Source of the DNA: Acidobacteriota bacterium
GTDB lineage: Bacteria; Planctomycetota; Phycisphaerae; WQYP01; JAJZKJ01
Length of the DNA stretch: 21,576 nucleotides
Direction: 5' to 3'
Assembly (NCBI GenBank): GCA_021804195.1
Contig: JAJZKJ010000002.1
Coordinates: forward strand, 1-21,576
Part shown: positions 7,388 through 15,587 of the stretch, one piece after another
How positions within the stretch are numbered: the first letter of the stretch is position 1
Layout of the letters: every line of letters begins with the position of its first letter
Made by a program: the position numbers and the translations under genes
Notes under the pieces: generated by a model
Database searches by the model: none
Told to the model about the DNA's origin: nothing
Seen by the model: the letters and a program-made list of their open reading frames with translations, nothing else

Positions 7388-9625
7388 ATGGCAATTCATA
7401 CAGAAACCGTGGCTCTGAGCGGCGGAAAATCCCTGACGATCGAGACCGGCAAAGTCGCCCGCCAGGCCGGCGGTTCCGTCACCGTGCGCATGGGTGACAC
7501 CGTGGTGCTGGTTACCGCGACCGCGGCCGATTCGCCTCGCGAAGGCATTGACTTTTTCCCTCTTACCGTGGACTACCGCGAATATACCTACGCCGCTGGA
7601 CGTTTTCCCGGCGGGTATATCAAACGCGAAGGCCGGCCCACGGAAAAGGAAATTCTCACCAGCCGGGTCAATGACCGGCCCATCCGCCCGCTCTTTGCCG
7701 AAGGCTTCCGTAATGAAACCCAGGTCATCGCCCTGGTGCTCTCGGCCGATGAGAATAACGATCCCGACGTCATCAGCCTGGTCGGCAGCGGCGCCGCCCT
7801 GCATATTTCCGACATCCCGTTTCCCAAGCCCACCGCCGGCGTGCGCGTCGGCCATGTGGATGGCGAGTTCATTGTCAACCCCACCTATGAGGAGATGCGG
7901 GCCAGCCGCCTCAACATCATCGTGGCGGGAACTGATGACGGCATCGCCATGGTCGAGGCGGGCGCGCTTGAGGCCAGCGAAGAAACCGTAGTGGCGGCGA
8001 TCGAGTTTGCCCATCAGGAGATTAAAAAGATTCTGGCCGCGGTGGAAAAACTGCGCGCGAAAGCCGGCGTGCCCAAAATGCCGGTCACCCCGCCCGAAAC
8101 CGACGAAGCCTTCTACCAGAAACTTTTGTCCGGCTACGGCGCCGCCATGCGGGAAGCGCTCGACACCAGCCGCCATGTCAAACTGGAAAGCCAGAAACGG
8201 GTCAAGGCGCTGGTGAAAGAAGCCGCCGCCGCGGTCGCGGGCGAAGACGAGGCGCTGAAAAAGAAGGCCAAGCAGTATTTCGAGCTGATGCAGGAGCGCA
8301 TGTTCCGCGAGACCCTGCTGCGGCAGAAGCGCCGTCCCGATGGCCGCGCCTTTGATCAGATCCGGCAGATCAACTGCGAAGTCGGCGTGCTGCCCCGCAC
8401 CCATGGCTCGGCGCTGTTTACCCGCGGCGAAACTCAGGCTTTGGTCACCGTCACGCTCGGCACCAAGGAAGATCAGCAGCGGCTGGAAACGCTGGAGGGG
8501 GAAGGTTTCAAGCGTTTCATGCTCAACTACAACTTCCCGCCCTTTTCCGTGGGCGAAGTCGGCTTTCTGCGCGGCCCGGGACGGCGCGAAATCGGCCATG
8601 GCGCGCTGGCCGAGCGCTCGCAGCTCGCCATGCTGCCCGCCGCCGAAGACTGGCCCTATACCATGCGCGTGGTCAGCGATATTCTCGAATCGAACGGCTC
8701 CTCTTCGATGGCCTCGGTCTGCGGCGCCTCGCTGGCGTTAATGGATGCCGGTGTGCCCATGCAGCGTCCGGTGGCCGGCATCGCCATGGGCCTGGTCATG
8801 GAAGGCCAGGAATATGCCGTGCTCACTGACATCGCCGGCGCCGAAGATCATTACGGCGATATGGATTTCAAGGTGGCCGGCACCGCCGAGGGCATTACCG
8901 CCCTGCAGATGGATATTAAAATCCCGGGCGTCACCGCGGCCATCATGCGCCAGGCCCTGGCGCAGGCACGTCAGGCGCGTCTGTTCATCCTGGACCGCAT
9001 GGCCGCCGCCATCCAGACGCCGCGGGAATCGGTTTCGCAGTTTGCCCCGCGCATCTTCACCATGAAGATTCCGGTGGATAAGATTCGCGACCTCATCGGG
9101 CCCGGCGGCAAGGTGATCCGCGGCATTGTGGAGGTGACCGGCGTCAAAATTGACGTCAACGACGACGGCACGGTCAACATCGCCTCCGCCGACGGTCCCG
9201 CCGCCGACCGCGCCATCCAGATGGTGCGCGATATCACCGCGACCGCCGAGGTCGGCAAAACCTATCTTGGCAAAGTAGTGCGGATTGTGGATTTCGGGGC
9301 TTTTATCGAGATCTTTCCCGGCACGGACGGGCTGCTGCATATCAGCGAAATCGCCGAGCACCGGGTGAAGGAAGTGCGCGACGAATTGAATGAGGGCGAT
9401 CAGGTGCTGGTGAAATGCCTGGCGCTCGAGGGCAATAAGATCAAGCTCAGTCGCAAGGCCATTTTGCGCGAAGAACGGGAAAAACTGGGGCTGCCCGCGC
9501 CCGAGGGAGCCACCGGCGATTCCGATTCCGGAGGCTATCGTGAGCGTGCATTTTCCGGCGACCGCCCCGATCGCGGTGGTCCCCGCGGGCCGCGCCGGCG
9601 CCCCGGCGGCCCCGGACGCCGCTAA
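7388..9625 (+). CDS. pnp: polyribonucleotide nucleotidyltransferase (PNPase)
   Basis: PNPase degrades RNA 3' to 5' by phosphorolysis, can add tails in reverse, and works in mRNA decay as a trimer, often with RNase E. The 745-residue protein has the full domain order: RNase PH-1 (about 10-145), helical linker (about 200-310), RNase PH-2 (about 315-545), KH (about 555-615, with IGPGGK at 570-575) and S1 (about 622-690). The catalytic segment EDHYGDMDFK gives aspartates 487 and 493 and lysine 495, matching D486/D492/K494 of E. coli. The tail, from about 705, is rich in Gly, Arg and Asp (GDRPDRGGPRGPRRRPGG). ATG 7388 fits the usual N-terminus and has GTGAG upstream; the GTG at 7376 is less likely. 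It follows rpsO and ends in a clear terminator. Confidence 0.98.
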   Translation: MAIHTETVALSGGKSLTIETGKVARQAGGSVTVRMGDTVVLVTATAADSPREGIDFFPLTVDYREYTYAAGRFPGGYIKREGRPTEKEILTSRVNDRPIRPLFAEGFRNETQVIALVLSADENNDPDVISLVGSGAALHISDIPFPKPTAGVRVGHVDGEFIVNPTYEEMRASRLNIIVAGTDDGIAMVEAGALEASEETVVAAIEFAHQEIKKILAAVEKLRAKAGVPKMPVTPPETDEAFYQKLLSGYGAAMREALDTSRHVKLESQKRVKALVKEAAAAVAGEDEALKKKAKQYFELMQERMFRETLLRQKRRPDGRAFDQIRQINCEVGVLPRTHGSALFTRGETQALVTVTLGTKEDQQRLETLEGEGFKRFMLNYNFPPFSVGEVGFLRGPGRREIGHGALAERSQLAMLPAAEDWPYTMRVVSDILESNGSSSMASVCGASLALMDAGVPMQRPVAGIAMGLVMEGQEYAVLTDIAGAEDHYGDMDFKVAGTAEGITALQMDIKIPGVTAAIMRQALAQARQARLFILDRMAAAIQTPRESVSQFAPRIFTMKIPVDKIRDLIGPGGKVIRGIVEVTGVKIDVNDDGTVNIASADGPAADRAIQMVRDITATAEVGKTYLGKVVRIVDFGAFIEIFPGTDGLLHISEIAEHRVKEVRDELNEGDQVLVKCLALEGNKIKLSRKAILREEREKLGLPAPEGATGDSDSGGYRERAFSGDRPDRGGPRGPRRRPGGPGRR

Positions 9626-9651
9626 AGCGTTCTGTAAGTATCCGACTAAAG

Positions 9652-9691
9652 AACCCGGCGGCAGCCTATGGCTTCCGCCGGGTTTTATTTT
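9652..9691. terminator. bidirectional intrinsic terminator between pnp and the beta-barrel gene
   Basis: AACCCGGCGG (9652-9661) pairs with CCGCCGGGTT (9675-9684), and AGCC/GGCT (9663-9666/9670-9673) extends the stem after one mismatch. The plus exit is TTTTATTTT, a good U tract. The minus exit (TTCTTTAG) is also T-rich, so the same hairpin can serve the convergent beta-barrel gene. Confidence 0.88.
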
Positions 9692-9702
9692 GCTACACGC
9701 CG

Positions 9703-10344
9703 CTAGAACGTAAACACCAACCCCACCGAAGGAGATGCGATCTGGGTATAACGGTTGCTCGCCAGCGCGGGTACGCCGAAGTCCGGAACTTTGAAGATCA
9801 GGCCGCGGTATTCCACCCGGGCCCCCAGATGGCCGATGTGAAAATCGAGGCCGGCGCCATAGTCGAACATGGCGCGGGTCTGGCTGGCAGCTCCGAAGGT
9901 ATTGTGGCTGGGGACAAAGATCAGCGCGCCGCCGCCGGCCAGAATAAAGGGCTGAAAAAATCCCGCCAGCCGCGGCGTGGTAATGACTTCATTGAAATCG
10001 AAGTCATTCATCTTGGAGGTAATCGCATAGGCCAGTCCGCTGCTGTTGCCGGCGGTCGCGGGAGTGTAATAGCGTTGCCCGTTTTCGGTATAGCCATACT
10101 CCACTTCCAGGGCTTCCCAGGAGTTGAATTGGTAGCGGTAGCCAAATAGCAGGCCGGCGGAATTGGTTGCGATCTGGTGATTCACGCTGCTCGGACTGCT
10201 GGTGACATTGTTGAAGTTGGTGTTTTTGGTAAAAACTCCGCTGACCTGAGCCGAGAACTCTCCCTGATGTGACTGGGCAAAGGCGCTCAGAGCAAAGATC
10301 ATCAGCAATGCCGTGGAAAAAAACAGAATGGAAATGCGCCGCAT
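9703..10344 (-). CDS. small outer-membrane beta-barrel protein
   Basis: The specific function is not recognisable. The 213-residue product begins MRRISILFFSTALLMIFALS and has a likely signal peptidase I site after AFA at residue 23. The mature chain alternates hydrophobic and polar residues with many aromatic turns, such as GLLFGYRYQFNSWEALEVEY, FILAGGGALIFV, GAGLDFHIGHLGARVEYRG and a terminal SVGLVFTF. The C-terminal phenylalanine is the usual signal for BAM-dependent insertion. Size and style resemble 8-stranded OmpA/OmpX-like barrels. ATG 10344 is chosen because AAGGAAGG lies eight bases before it; the GTG at 10353 overlaps that site. It is convergent with pnp and divergent from ftsZ. It may be an adhesin or porin-like structural barrel; no enzymatic motif is visible. 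Confidence 0.85.
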   Translation of the reverse strand: MRRISILFFSTALLMIFALSAFAQSHQGEFSAQVSGVFTKNTNFNNVTSSPSSVNHQIATNSAGLLFGYRYQFNSWEALEVEYGYTENGQRYYTPATAGNSSGLAYAITSKMNDFDFNEVITTPRLAGFFQPFILAGGGALIFVPSHNTFGAASQTRAMFDYGAGLDFHIGHLGARVEYRGLIFKVPDFGVPALASNRYTQIASPSVGLVFTF

Positions 10345-10352
10345 GGGAACCA

Positions 10353-10360
10353 CCTTCCTT
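10353..10360 (-). promoter_or_regulatory. Shine-Dalgarno fixing the beta-barrel start
   Basis: AAGGAAGG on the minus strand, eight bases before ATG 10344, favours that start over the in-frame GTG at 10353, whose codon overlaps the site. Confidence 0.75.
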
Positions 10361-10467
10361 CAATGGTTTCGATGCTGGCAATTTCCGGAGGTTTGTACTA
10401 AAGGGAAAGGCAAGTCCATGTCGCTTGAATTTCCCGGTTTTGTGATATGCACATCTTCTTCCAGGTT

Positions 10468-10498
10468 TTGTCCCGCGGCTTTGTGTATCCTGTATTCT
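10468..10498 (+). promoter_or_regulatory. candidate promoter for ftsZ, possibly giving a leaderless mRNA
   Basis: TTGTCC (10468-10473) and TATTCT (10493-10498) are 19 bases apart, and a TATCCT lies between them. With the TATTCT box, transcription would begin near 10505, directly at the ATG at 10506. The sequence before that ATG is T-rich with no Shine-Dalgarno, which fits a leaderless start. The hexamers are weak matches. Confidence 0.3.
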
Positions 10499-10505
10499 TT
10501 ATTTT

Positions 10506-11726
10506 ATGGATGATCTCCGGATTTCGCTTTCTGAAGACGATCTTGCCGCCTCGACCCGCATAAAAGTCATCGGTGTGGGCGGGGGCGGCGGCAATGCGGT
10601 CAACCGCATGATTGACGCCCGGCTGGACGGCGTCGAATTCATCGTCTGCAACACCGATGCCCAGGCGCTGAACCAGTCCCGCGCTCCGGTGCGCATCCAG
10701 ATCGGCGGCAAGCTGACAAACGGCCGCGGATCCGGTTCCGATCCCCAGGTGGGACGCCAGGCGGCGCTGGAGGATACCGATAAGATCGCCGAAGTGCTCG
10801 AAGGCGCCGATATGGTCTTTATTACCGCCGGGCTGGGCGGCGGCACCGGCACCGGCGCCGCGCCGGTGATTGCTTCGCTGGCCAGCCAGCTTCAGGCCCT
10901 GACCGTCGCCGTGGTCACCAAACCGTTTCCATTCGAAGGCCGGCGCCGCATGGCCCAGGCGGAGCAAGGCCTGCGGGAGTTGGCCGAATCACTCGACACC
11001 GTCATCACCATCCCCAATGAAAAACTGCTGCAAGTCGCGCAAAATGCCCCTTTTATTGAGTCGTTCCGCATTGCCGACGATATTTTGCGCCAGGCGGTGC
11101 AGGGCATCAGCGACATCATCATGATCCCCGGCATCATCAACCGCGATTTTGCCGATATCCGCACCATCATGGAAGGCATGGGATACGCCATCATGGGCAC
11201 TGCCGTGGCCGGGGGAAAGAACCGGGCCGTTGAAGCGGCCCGCGCCGCCATTTCCAGCCCGCTGCTTGAGACCAGCGCCATCGAAGGCGCGCGCGGCATT
11301 CTCATCAATATCACCGGCTCCAGCAACCTCATGCTTTCGGAAGTCAGCGAGGCGTCAAGCATCATTCAGCATGCCGCCCACGAAGACGCCAATATTCTTT
11401 TTGGCGCGGTGCTGAACGAGGACATGGGGGACGAAGTCAAAATCACCGTGATTGCTACCGGCCTGGGCGAGTCACTGGACCGGCCCGCGGCGGCGCAGGA
11501 ACGCCCCGCGGCGGCGGCTCGTCCGGCCGCTCCCGTGGCCGTCAAAACTCCGGCGCCGGCCGTCACGGCTTCTCCCACGCCGATGCCGCGCGAAATCCAC
11601 AATCATCACGCCGCCGCGGAACCAGCGCAGCCGCGCCTGCAGTTGGCGCCCGATGATCTGGCGGCGGAAGATGAGCCGGGCGACGATCTTGATATTCCTA
11701 CCTTCCTGCGGAATAAACATACCTGA
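10506..11726 (+). CDS. ftsZ: cell division protein FtsZ
   Basis: FtsZ is the tubulin-like GTPase that polymerises at mid-cell into the Z ring and recruits the divisome. The 406-residue product has [17 protein letters not shown] at the N-terminus, tubulin signature GGGTGTG at 111-117, [15 protein letters not shown] and a T7 loop NRDFAD at 212-217 that keeps both aspartates. A globular core to about 325 is followed by an Ala/Pro-rich linker (325-390) and the C-terminal tail peptide [12 protein letters not shown] at 393-404, which binds FtsA or ZipA-type anchors. The T7 loop has arginine 213 where leucine or valine is usual. No Shine-Dalgarno precedes the ATG. No ftsA, ftsQ or mur gene adjoins, so this copy is outside a visible dcw cluster. 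Confidence 0.98.
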   Translation: MDDLRISLSEDDLAASTRIKVIGVGGGGGNAVNRMIDARLDGVEFIVCNTDAQALNQSRAPVRIQIGGKLTNGRGSGSDPQVGRQAALEDTDKIAEVLEGADMVFITAGLGGGTGTGAAPVIASLASQLQALTVAVVTKPFPFEGRRRMAQAEQGLRELAESLDTVITIPNEKLLQVAQNAPFIESFRIADDILRQAVQGISDIIMIPGIINRDFADIRTIMEGMGYAIMGTAVAGGKNRAVEAARAAISSPLLETSAIEGARGILINITGSSNLMLSEVSEASSIIQHAAHEDANILFGAVLNEDMGDEVKITVIATGLGESLDRPAAAQERPAAAARPAAPVAVKTPAPAVTASPTPMPREIHNHHAAAEPAQPRLQLAPDDLAAEDEPGDDLDIPTFLRNKHT

Positions 11727-11774
11727 GCCGGCATGTAGCCCGGGAAACTGTCGCATTGTCGCGTCGCCGTTTTT

Positions 11775-13970
11775 ATGTTCAGACGAACCATTTTCGAGAG
11801 TGTCCACATAAAGGGAATTTCCATTCAGCCCATCCCGCGCCGCGGGCGGAAAGAATGGTTGTTCTTAACGGCTGCTCCGATTCTGTTTTGTATGCTTCTG
11901 GTTCCGGCCCTGGGGGCGGTCGCGATCCCCGCCAGACTGCCGGTTCACCTCATGCCGTATCCCCGGAGTCTGGTGCGTCACCGCGGACAACTGCGTCTGG
12001 GTCCTGAAGTCCGCATCCTTAACGCCAGCGGCCTGCCCGCGGACCATTTTGCCGAGCTCCAGTTGCAGCGCGAACTCTGGCGCGTGGACCGGGTCCGGGC
12101 TCGCCTGCGCGGTCCGCATACGGCGCGCCGCATCGTGCTGGCGCGGCTGCATTCTCCCGCCGGCCGGCTGCTCATGCGCCGCGCCGGGTTGCGTCATTTT
12201 CCCATGGCCGCCGCGCGCGAAGGCTATGTGCTGCTGGTCAACCGCTTTGAAGCCGCGGTCGTGGGCGACAGCTCGGCCGGTGTCTTTTATGGTGTCCAGA
12301 CGCTGAGCCAACTGTTGCGCCCGGCCCCGCCGCGGCGCGTCCATGGCCGGCTGGTTTCCCGCCATCTCGCGCTGGCGCCCTGCCTGCGCGTCGTGGATTG
12401 GCCGGCGCTGCGCTGGCGCGGTGTGCAGGATGATATCAGCCGCGGACCGCTGCCGCGTTATGCCGAGCTCCAGCGCATCGTCATACGCCTGGCCCGGCTG
12501 AAGGTCAACGTTCTGACTCTCTACTTTGAAGACACATTCAACTACCCCGGTCTGCCGCTGGCGCATGAACCGGGCGGCGCCATCTCGCCGCGCGAGGCCC
12601 GCAGGCTCATCCGCTTTGCCCGGGCGTACCATGTCACGATCGTGCCTGAACAGGAGTCGTTCGGGCATCTGCATCTTATCCTGCAATATCAGAAATACCA
12701 GCCTCTCGACGAACTGCCCTATGGCGACGTGCTCTCGCCGGTGGCGCCCGGCTCGCTGCGGTTGATTGGCCGCATGTTTCATGAACTGGCCGCGGTTTTT
12801 CCCTCGCCTTTTCTCCACATCGGGGCCGACGAAACTTTTCAGCTGGGGCAGGGAAGAACCCGCTCCCTGGTCCAGGCCGAAGGCCGCGGCCAGGTCTTCA
12901 TCAGCTACGTCCGCCAGATTGATGCCTTGCTGCGTCCCTATCATCGCCGGGTCATGTTCTGGGGCGATATCGCCGTAAAACATCCGGAACTGCTCTCTCA
13001 ACTGCCTAAAAACATGGTGGCGCTGCCCTGGGATTACGCCCCGCGCGCGTCCTATGATTTTGAGATCGCGCCCTTCCGCCGGGCTGGATTACCGGTATGG
13101 GTCTCACCCGGGGTCAGCAACTGGAGCCGCATCTATCCGGATTATTCCGAGGCCCTGCCCAATATCCGGGTTTTCATCCGTGACGGCCGCGCCCTTGGCG
13201 CCCGCGGCGTGCTCAATACCACCTGGATGGATGATGGCGAAGCGCTCTTCGGCAACGCCTGGTACGGATTGGCTTACGGCGCGGCCGCCGGCTGGCAGAC
13301 GCACATGAACAACCGCCGCTTCCGGGCGGACTACGACTGGGATTTCTTCCGCGCCTCAGGCCATCATTTTGAGCATGAAGTCGAGGCGCTGACCCGCATT
13401 CAAAAGCTATTGCATCAGTCCGTGGGCGCCGGCGCCATGGATTGGCTGGTCTGGCTCGACGCCTTTACCCGGCATGGTCAGGGCTATTACCGGAAAATGA
13501 GCGCCGTGGCGCCGCAAATCCGGCTGTTGGCCGAGCAGGTTTATAGCAGTGTGCTTCGCCATCGCCAACAGGCCCGGCAAAACCGGCGCCTGCTGGCGAT
13601 GACCGCGTTTTCCGCTCGCCGCCTGGACTATCTCGGCCAAAAGGCGCTCTATGCCCGCTACATCGTCAAGCTCTACCGGCAGGCTCAGAAGAATCTCTCC
13701 GTTCCGGGCCGGGTGGAGGACCGGCTCTACCGCATCAACGGCGTGAACGGGCTGGTGCAGGATCTGCGCGATCACAACTTTGAGCTGCGGGCGATGTATA
13801 AAAAGCTATGGCTGCGTGAAAACCGGCCTTATTTTCTGCCGAATATTCTCGAGCGTTATAACGCCGAGGCCCGCCGCTGGAGCCGGCTGGCCCGGCAATT
13901 CTCCACCATCCAGTCCCGTTATCGCCATACCCATCGGCTGCCGGCTACGATCCTGCATACGCGCGGTTAG
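11775..13970 (+). CDS. secreted glycoside hydrolase family 20 protein (beta-N-acetylhexosaminidase, HexD-like)
   Basis: GH20 enzymes remove terminal beta-linked GlcNAc or GalNAc by substrate-assisted catalysis. The 731-residue protein has a basic N-terminus, a hydrophobic segment (EWLFLTAAPILFCMLLVPAL, residues 27-46) and an ALGAVA cleavage-like site, so it is probably exported. A GH20b-like alpha/beta domain lies at about 60-200, then the TIM barrel from about 210 (WPALRWRGVQDDISRG). The catalytic pair is aspartate 352 and glutamate 353 in HIGADETFQLG; most chitobiases read HxGGDE, and HIGADE is typical of the HexD-type branch. WVSPGVSNW and LNTTWMDDGEA continue the barrel. Residues from about 530 form an Arg-rich, probably helical domain I cannot assign. 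The frame could start later, as the pre-signal region is long and no Shine-Dalgarno is seen. It follows ftsZ by 48 bases. Chitin, glycan or muropeptide substrates are all possible. Confidence 0.85.
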   Translation: MFRRTIFESVHIKGISIQPIPRRGRKEWLFLTAAPILFCMLLVPALGAVAIPARLPVHLMPYPRSLVRHRGQLRLGPEVRILNASGLPADHFAELQLQRELWRVDRVRARLRGPHTARRIVLARLHSPAGRLLMRRAGLRHFPMAAAREGYVLLVNRFEAAVVGDSSAGVFYGVQTLSQLLRPAPPRRVHGRLVSRHLALAPCLRVVDWPALRWRGVQDDISRGPLPRYAELQRIVIRLARLKVNVLTLYFEDTFNYPGLPLAHEPGGAISPREARRLIRFARAYHVTIVPEQESFGHLHLILQYQKYQPLDELPYGDVLSPVAPGSLRLIGRMFHELAAVFPSPFLHIGADETFQLGQGRTRSLVQAEGRGQVFISYVRQIDALLRPYHRRVMFWGDIAVKHPELLSQLPKNMVALPWDYAPRASYDFEIAPFRRAGLPVWVSPGVSNWSRIYPDYSEALPNIRVFIRDGRALGARGVLNTTWMDDGEALFGNAWYGLAYGAAAGWQTHMNNRRFRADYDWDFFRASGHHFEHEVEALTRIQKLLHQSVGAGAMDWLVWLDAFTRHGQGYYRKMSAVAPQIRLLAEQVYSSVLRHRQQARQNRRLLAMTAFSARRLDYLGQKALYARYIVKLYRQAQKNLSVPGRVEDRLYRINGVNGLVQDLRDHNFELRAMYKKLWLRENRPYFLPNILERYNAEARRWSRLARQFSTIQSRYRHTHRLPATILHTRG

Positions 13971-14080
13971 TCCGCGGCTCTTCGCTGGGTTCCCTCCGGG
14001 GGGCGAATTTGTATGAGTGAATACGGCGGCCGAGTCATGACGCGCCGTCCCCGGGGTTCATGCGCATCCGCTATTCTGAT

Positions 14081-14085
14081 GAGGG
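14081..14085 (+). promoter_or_regulatory. Shine-Dalgarno fixing the DUF4149-like start
   Basis: GAGGG lies seven bases before ATG 14093. It supports that start over the ATG at 14060, which would add 11 polar residues before the first membrane helix. Confidence 0.6.
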
Positions 14086-14092
14086 ATATCGA

Positions 14093-14587
14093 ATGCTGAA
14101 AAACAGCCTGCGCTTTCTGCTTTATCTCACCTTTGTGGTCTGGCTGGGCGGAGAAATATTTTTTCCCATCACGGCCGCGGTCAGCTTTGAGATGCTCAGT
14201 CCGCATGTGGCTGCGGCGGGCGCCATCGTCGGCCATTTAATCCGCATCCTGCATCAGATGGGTCTGGTTGCGGGCCTGCTCGCGGTCATTCTGCTGGCCC
14301 TGGCGCGCCGCGCCATGTTCGGCCGGCCCCGCGCCGCGCTTGTGCCGATGGCTTTGCTGGTCGCCATGCTGGCGGCGACTGCATATTCCCAGTACCACAT
14401 CATTCCCGCCATGGAGCGCGATCGCATCGCCGCCGGCGGAGTCATCCACGCGTCCCATACCGGCAATCCGTATGTCCGGAATTTCAATCGTCTTCACCGC
14501 CAAAGCGTCTGGCTGGAAGAGACCATTACGCTGCTCGGGCTCATCAGCCTGGGCCTGGTCGTCCGGGCCGATTCACCGGGCCGCTAA
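14093..14587 (+). CDS. DUF4149/TMEM205-like four-helix membrane protein
   Basis: The function is unknown. The 164-residue product has four probable membrane helices: FLLYLTFVVWLGGEIFFPIT (about 7-27), a second around IVGHLIRILHQMGLVAGLLA, a third around VPMALLVAMLAATAYS, and a last one, ITLLGLISLGLVV, at the C-terminus. The FVVWLGGEIFF opening and the RLHRQSVWLEE segment before the last helix are what I associate with the DUF4149 (TMEM205-like) family. Human TMEM205 has been linked to drug resistance, but no bacterial role is established to my knowledge. It stands between the GH20 gene and pdxS on the same strand, 61 bases before pdxS, and may be cotranscribed with it. Confidence 0.7.
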   Translation: MLKNSLRFLLYLTFVVWLGGEIFFPITAAVSFEMLSPHVAAAGAIVGHLIRILHQMGLVAGLLAVILLALARRAMFGRPRAALVPMALLVAMLAATAYSQYHIIPAMERDRIAAGGVIHASHTGNPYVRNFNRLHRQSVWLEETITLLGLISLGLVVRADSPGR

Positions 14588-14637
14588 CGGGCTGCCCACC
14601 GCCTCATCTGGGTTCGGTTTAAAATAAGTAATTGGTT

Positions 14638-14640
14638 AGG
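14638..14640 (+). promoter_or_regulatory. short Shine-Dalgarno (AGG) for pdxS
   Basis: TTAGG ends eight bases before ATG 14649. It supports that start over the GTG at 14640, which overlaps the site. Confidence 0.5.
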
Positions 14641-14648
14641 TGTTCGTC

Positions 14649-15530
14649 ATGGAAAATCAGGAATTTCAACTTAAAACCGGGCTGGCTGAAATGCTGAAGG
14701 GCGGCGTCATCATGGATGTCACCGACGCCGAGCAGGCCCGCATCGCCGAACAGTCCGGCGCCTGTGCGGTCATGGCCCTCGAACGCGTGCCCGCCGACAT
14801 CCGCCGCGAGGGCGGCGTGGCTCGCATGGCCTCGATCCGCAAAATCCGCGAAATCATGCGGGCCGTAACCATTCCCGTCATGGCCAAATGCCGCATCGGC
14901 CACTTTACGGAAGCCCGCATTCTCGAGGCCCTGGGCGTGGATTACATTGACGAAAGCGAAGTCCTGACCCCGGCCGACGAAGCCTATCACGTGGATAAGC
15001 ACGCCTTCAAGGTGCCCTTCGTCTGCGGCGCCCGCAACCTGGGCGAAGCCCTGCGCCGCATTGCCGAAGGCGCGGCCATGATTCGCACCAAGGGCGAGGC
15101 CGGCACCGGCGATGTCGTTCATGCCGTCCGCCATATGCGCGCCATCATGGCTGAAATCCGCCAGTTGTCGGTGCTGCCCGCCGAAGAACTCTACGGCCGC
15201 GCCAAGCAACTGCAGGCGCCGCTGCCGCTGGTGCAGCAGGTCGCGCGGGCAGGGAAGTTGCCCGTGCCGAATTTTTCGGCCGGCGGCATTGCCACTCCCG
15301 CCGACGCCGCTCTGGTCATGCAACTTGGCGCCGAAGCCGTCTTCGTCGGTTCCGGCATCTTTAAGTCCGATGATCCCGCGGCCCGCGCCCATGCCATTGT
15401 GCGCGCCACCACCCATTATCAGAACCCGGATGTGCTGCTCGAGTGCTGTGAGGATCTGGGCGAGGCCATGCGCGGCACCGAAGCCGCGGCCCTCAAGCCG
15501 GAAGAACAATTGCAGTCCCGCGGATGGTAA
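14649..15530 (+). CDS. pdxS: pyridoxal 5'-phosphate synthase subunit PdxS
   Basis: PdxS condenses ribose 5-phosphate, glyceraldehyde 3-phosphate and ammonia into PLP in the DXP-independent vitamin B6 pathway. The 293-residue product is the family size. Visible features include LKGGVIMDV with aspartate 23, [26 protein letters not shown] with lysine 80, which forms the ribose-phosphate imine, [36 protein letters not shown] with the second lysine 148, and the phosphate-binding [13 protein letters not shown] and [14 protein letters not shown]. The C-terminus EEQLQSRGW matches the family ending. The start at 14649 is supported by AGG eight bases upstream. pdxT, its glutaminase partner, follows after 57 bases, so the two are probably one transcript. 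Confidence 0.98.
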   Translation: MENQEFQLKTGLAEMLKGGVIMDVTDAEQARIAEQSGACAVMALERVPADIRREGGVARMASIRKIREIMRAVTIPVMAKCRIGHFTEARILEALGVDYIDESEVLTPADEAYHVDKHAFKVPFVCGARNLGEALRRIAEGAAMIRTKGEAGTGDVVHAVRHMRAIMAEIRQLSVLPAEELYGRAKQLQAPLPLVQQVARAGKLPVPNFSAGGIATPADAALVMQLGAEAVFVGSGIFKSDDPAARAHAIVRATTHYQNPDVLLECCEDLGEAMRGTEAAALKPEEQLQSRGW

Positions 15531-15587
15531 ATCACAACCCAGCGACGCCTATCCGAAACCAATTTCTTGCCGCCGGCGTCAACTTTT

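Noticed and set aside
7196..8599. 467-residue minus-strand open frame across the pnp leader and 5' half
   Set aside because: It is antisense to well-conserved PNPase sequence; the His/Gly/Asp-rich translation is a codon-bias artefact.
11478..11640. Ala/Pro-rich repetitive stretch in ftsZ that looks like a repeat
   Set aside because: It is the normal disordered linker between the FtsZ core and the C-terminal tail peptide.
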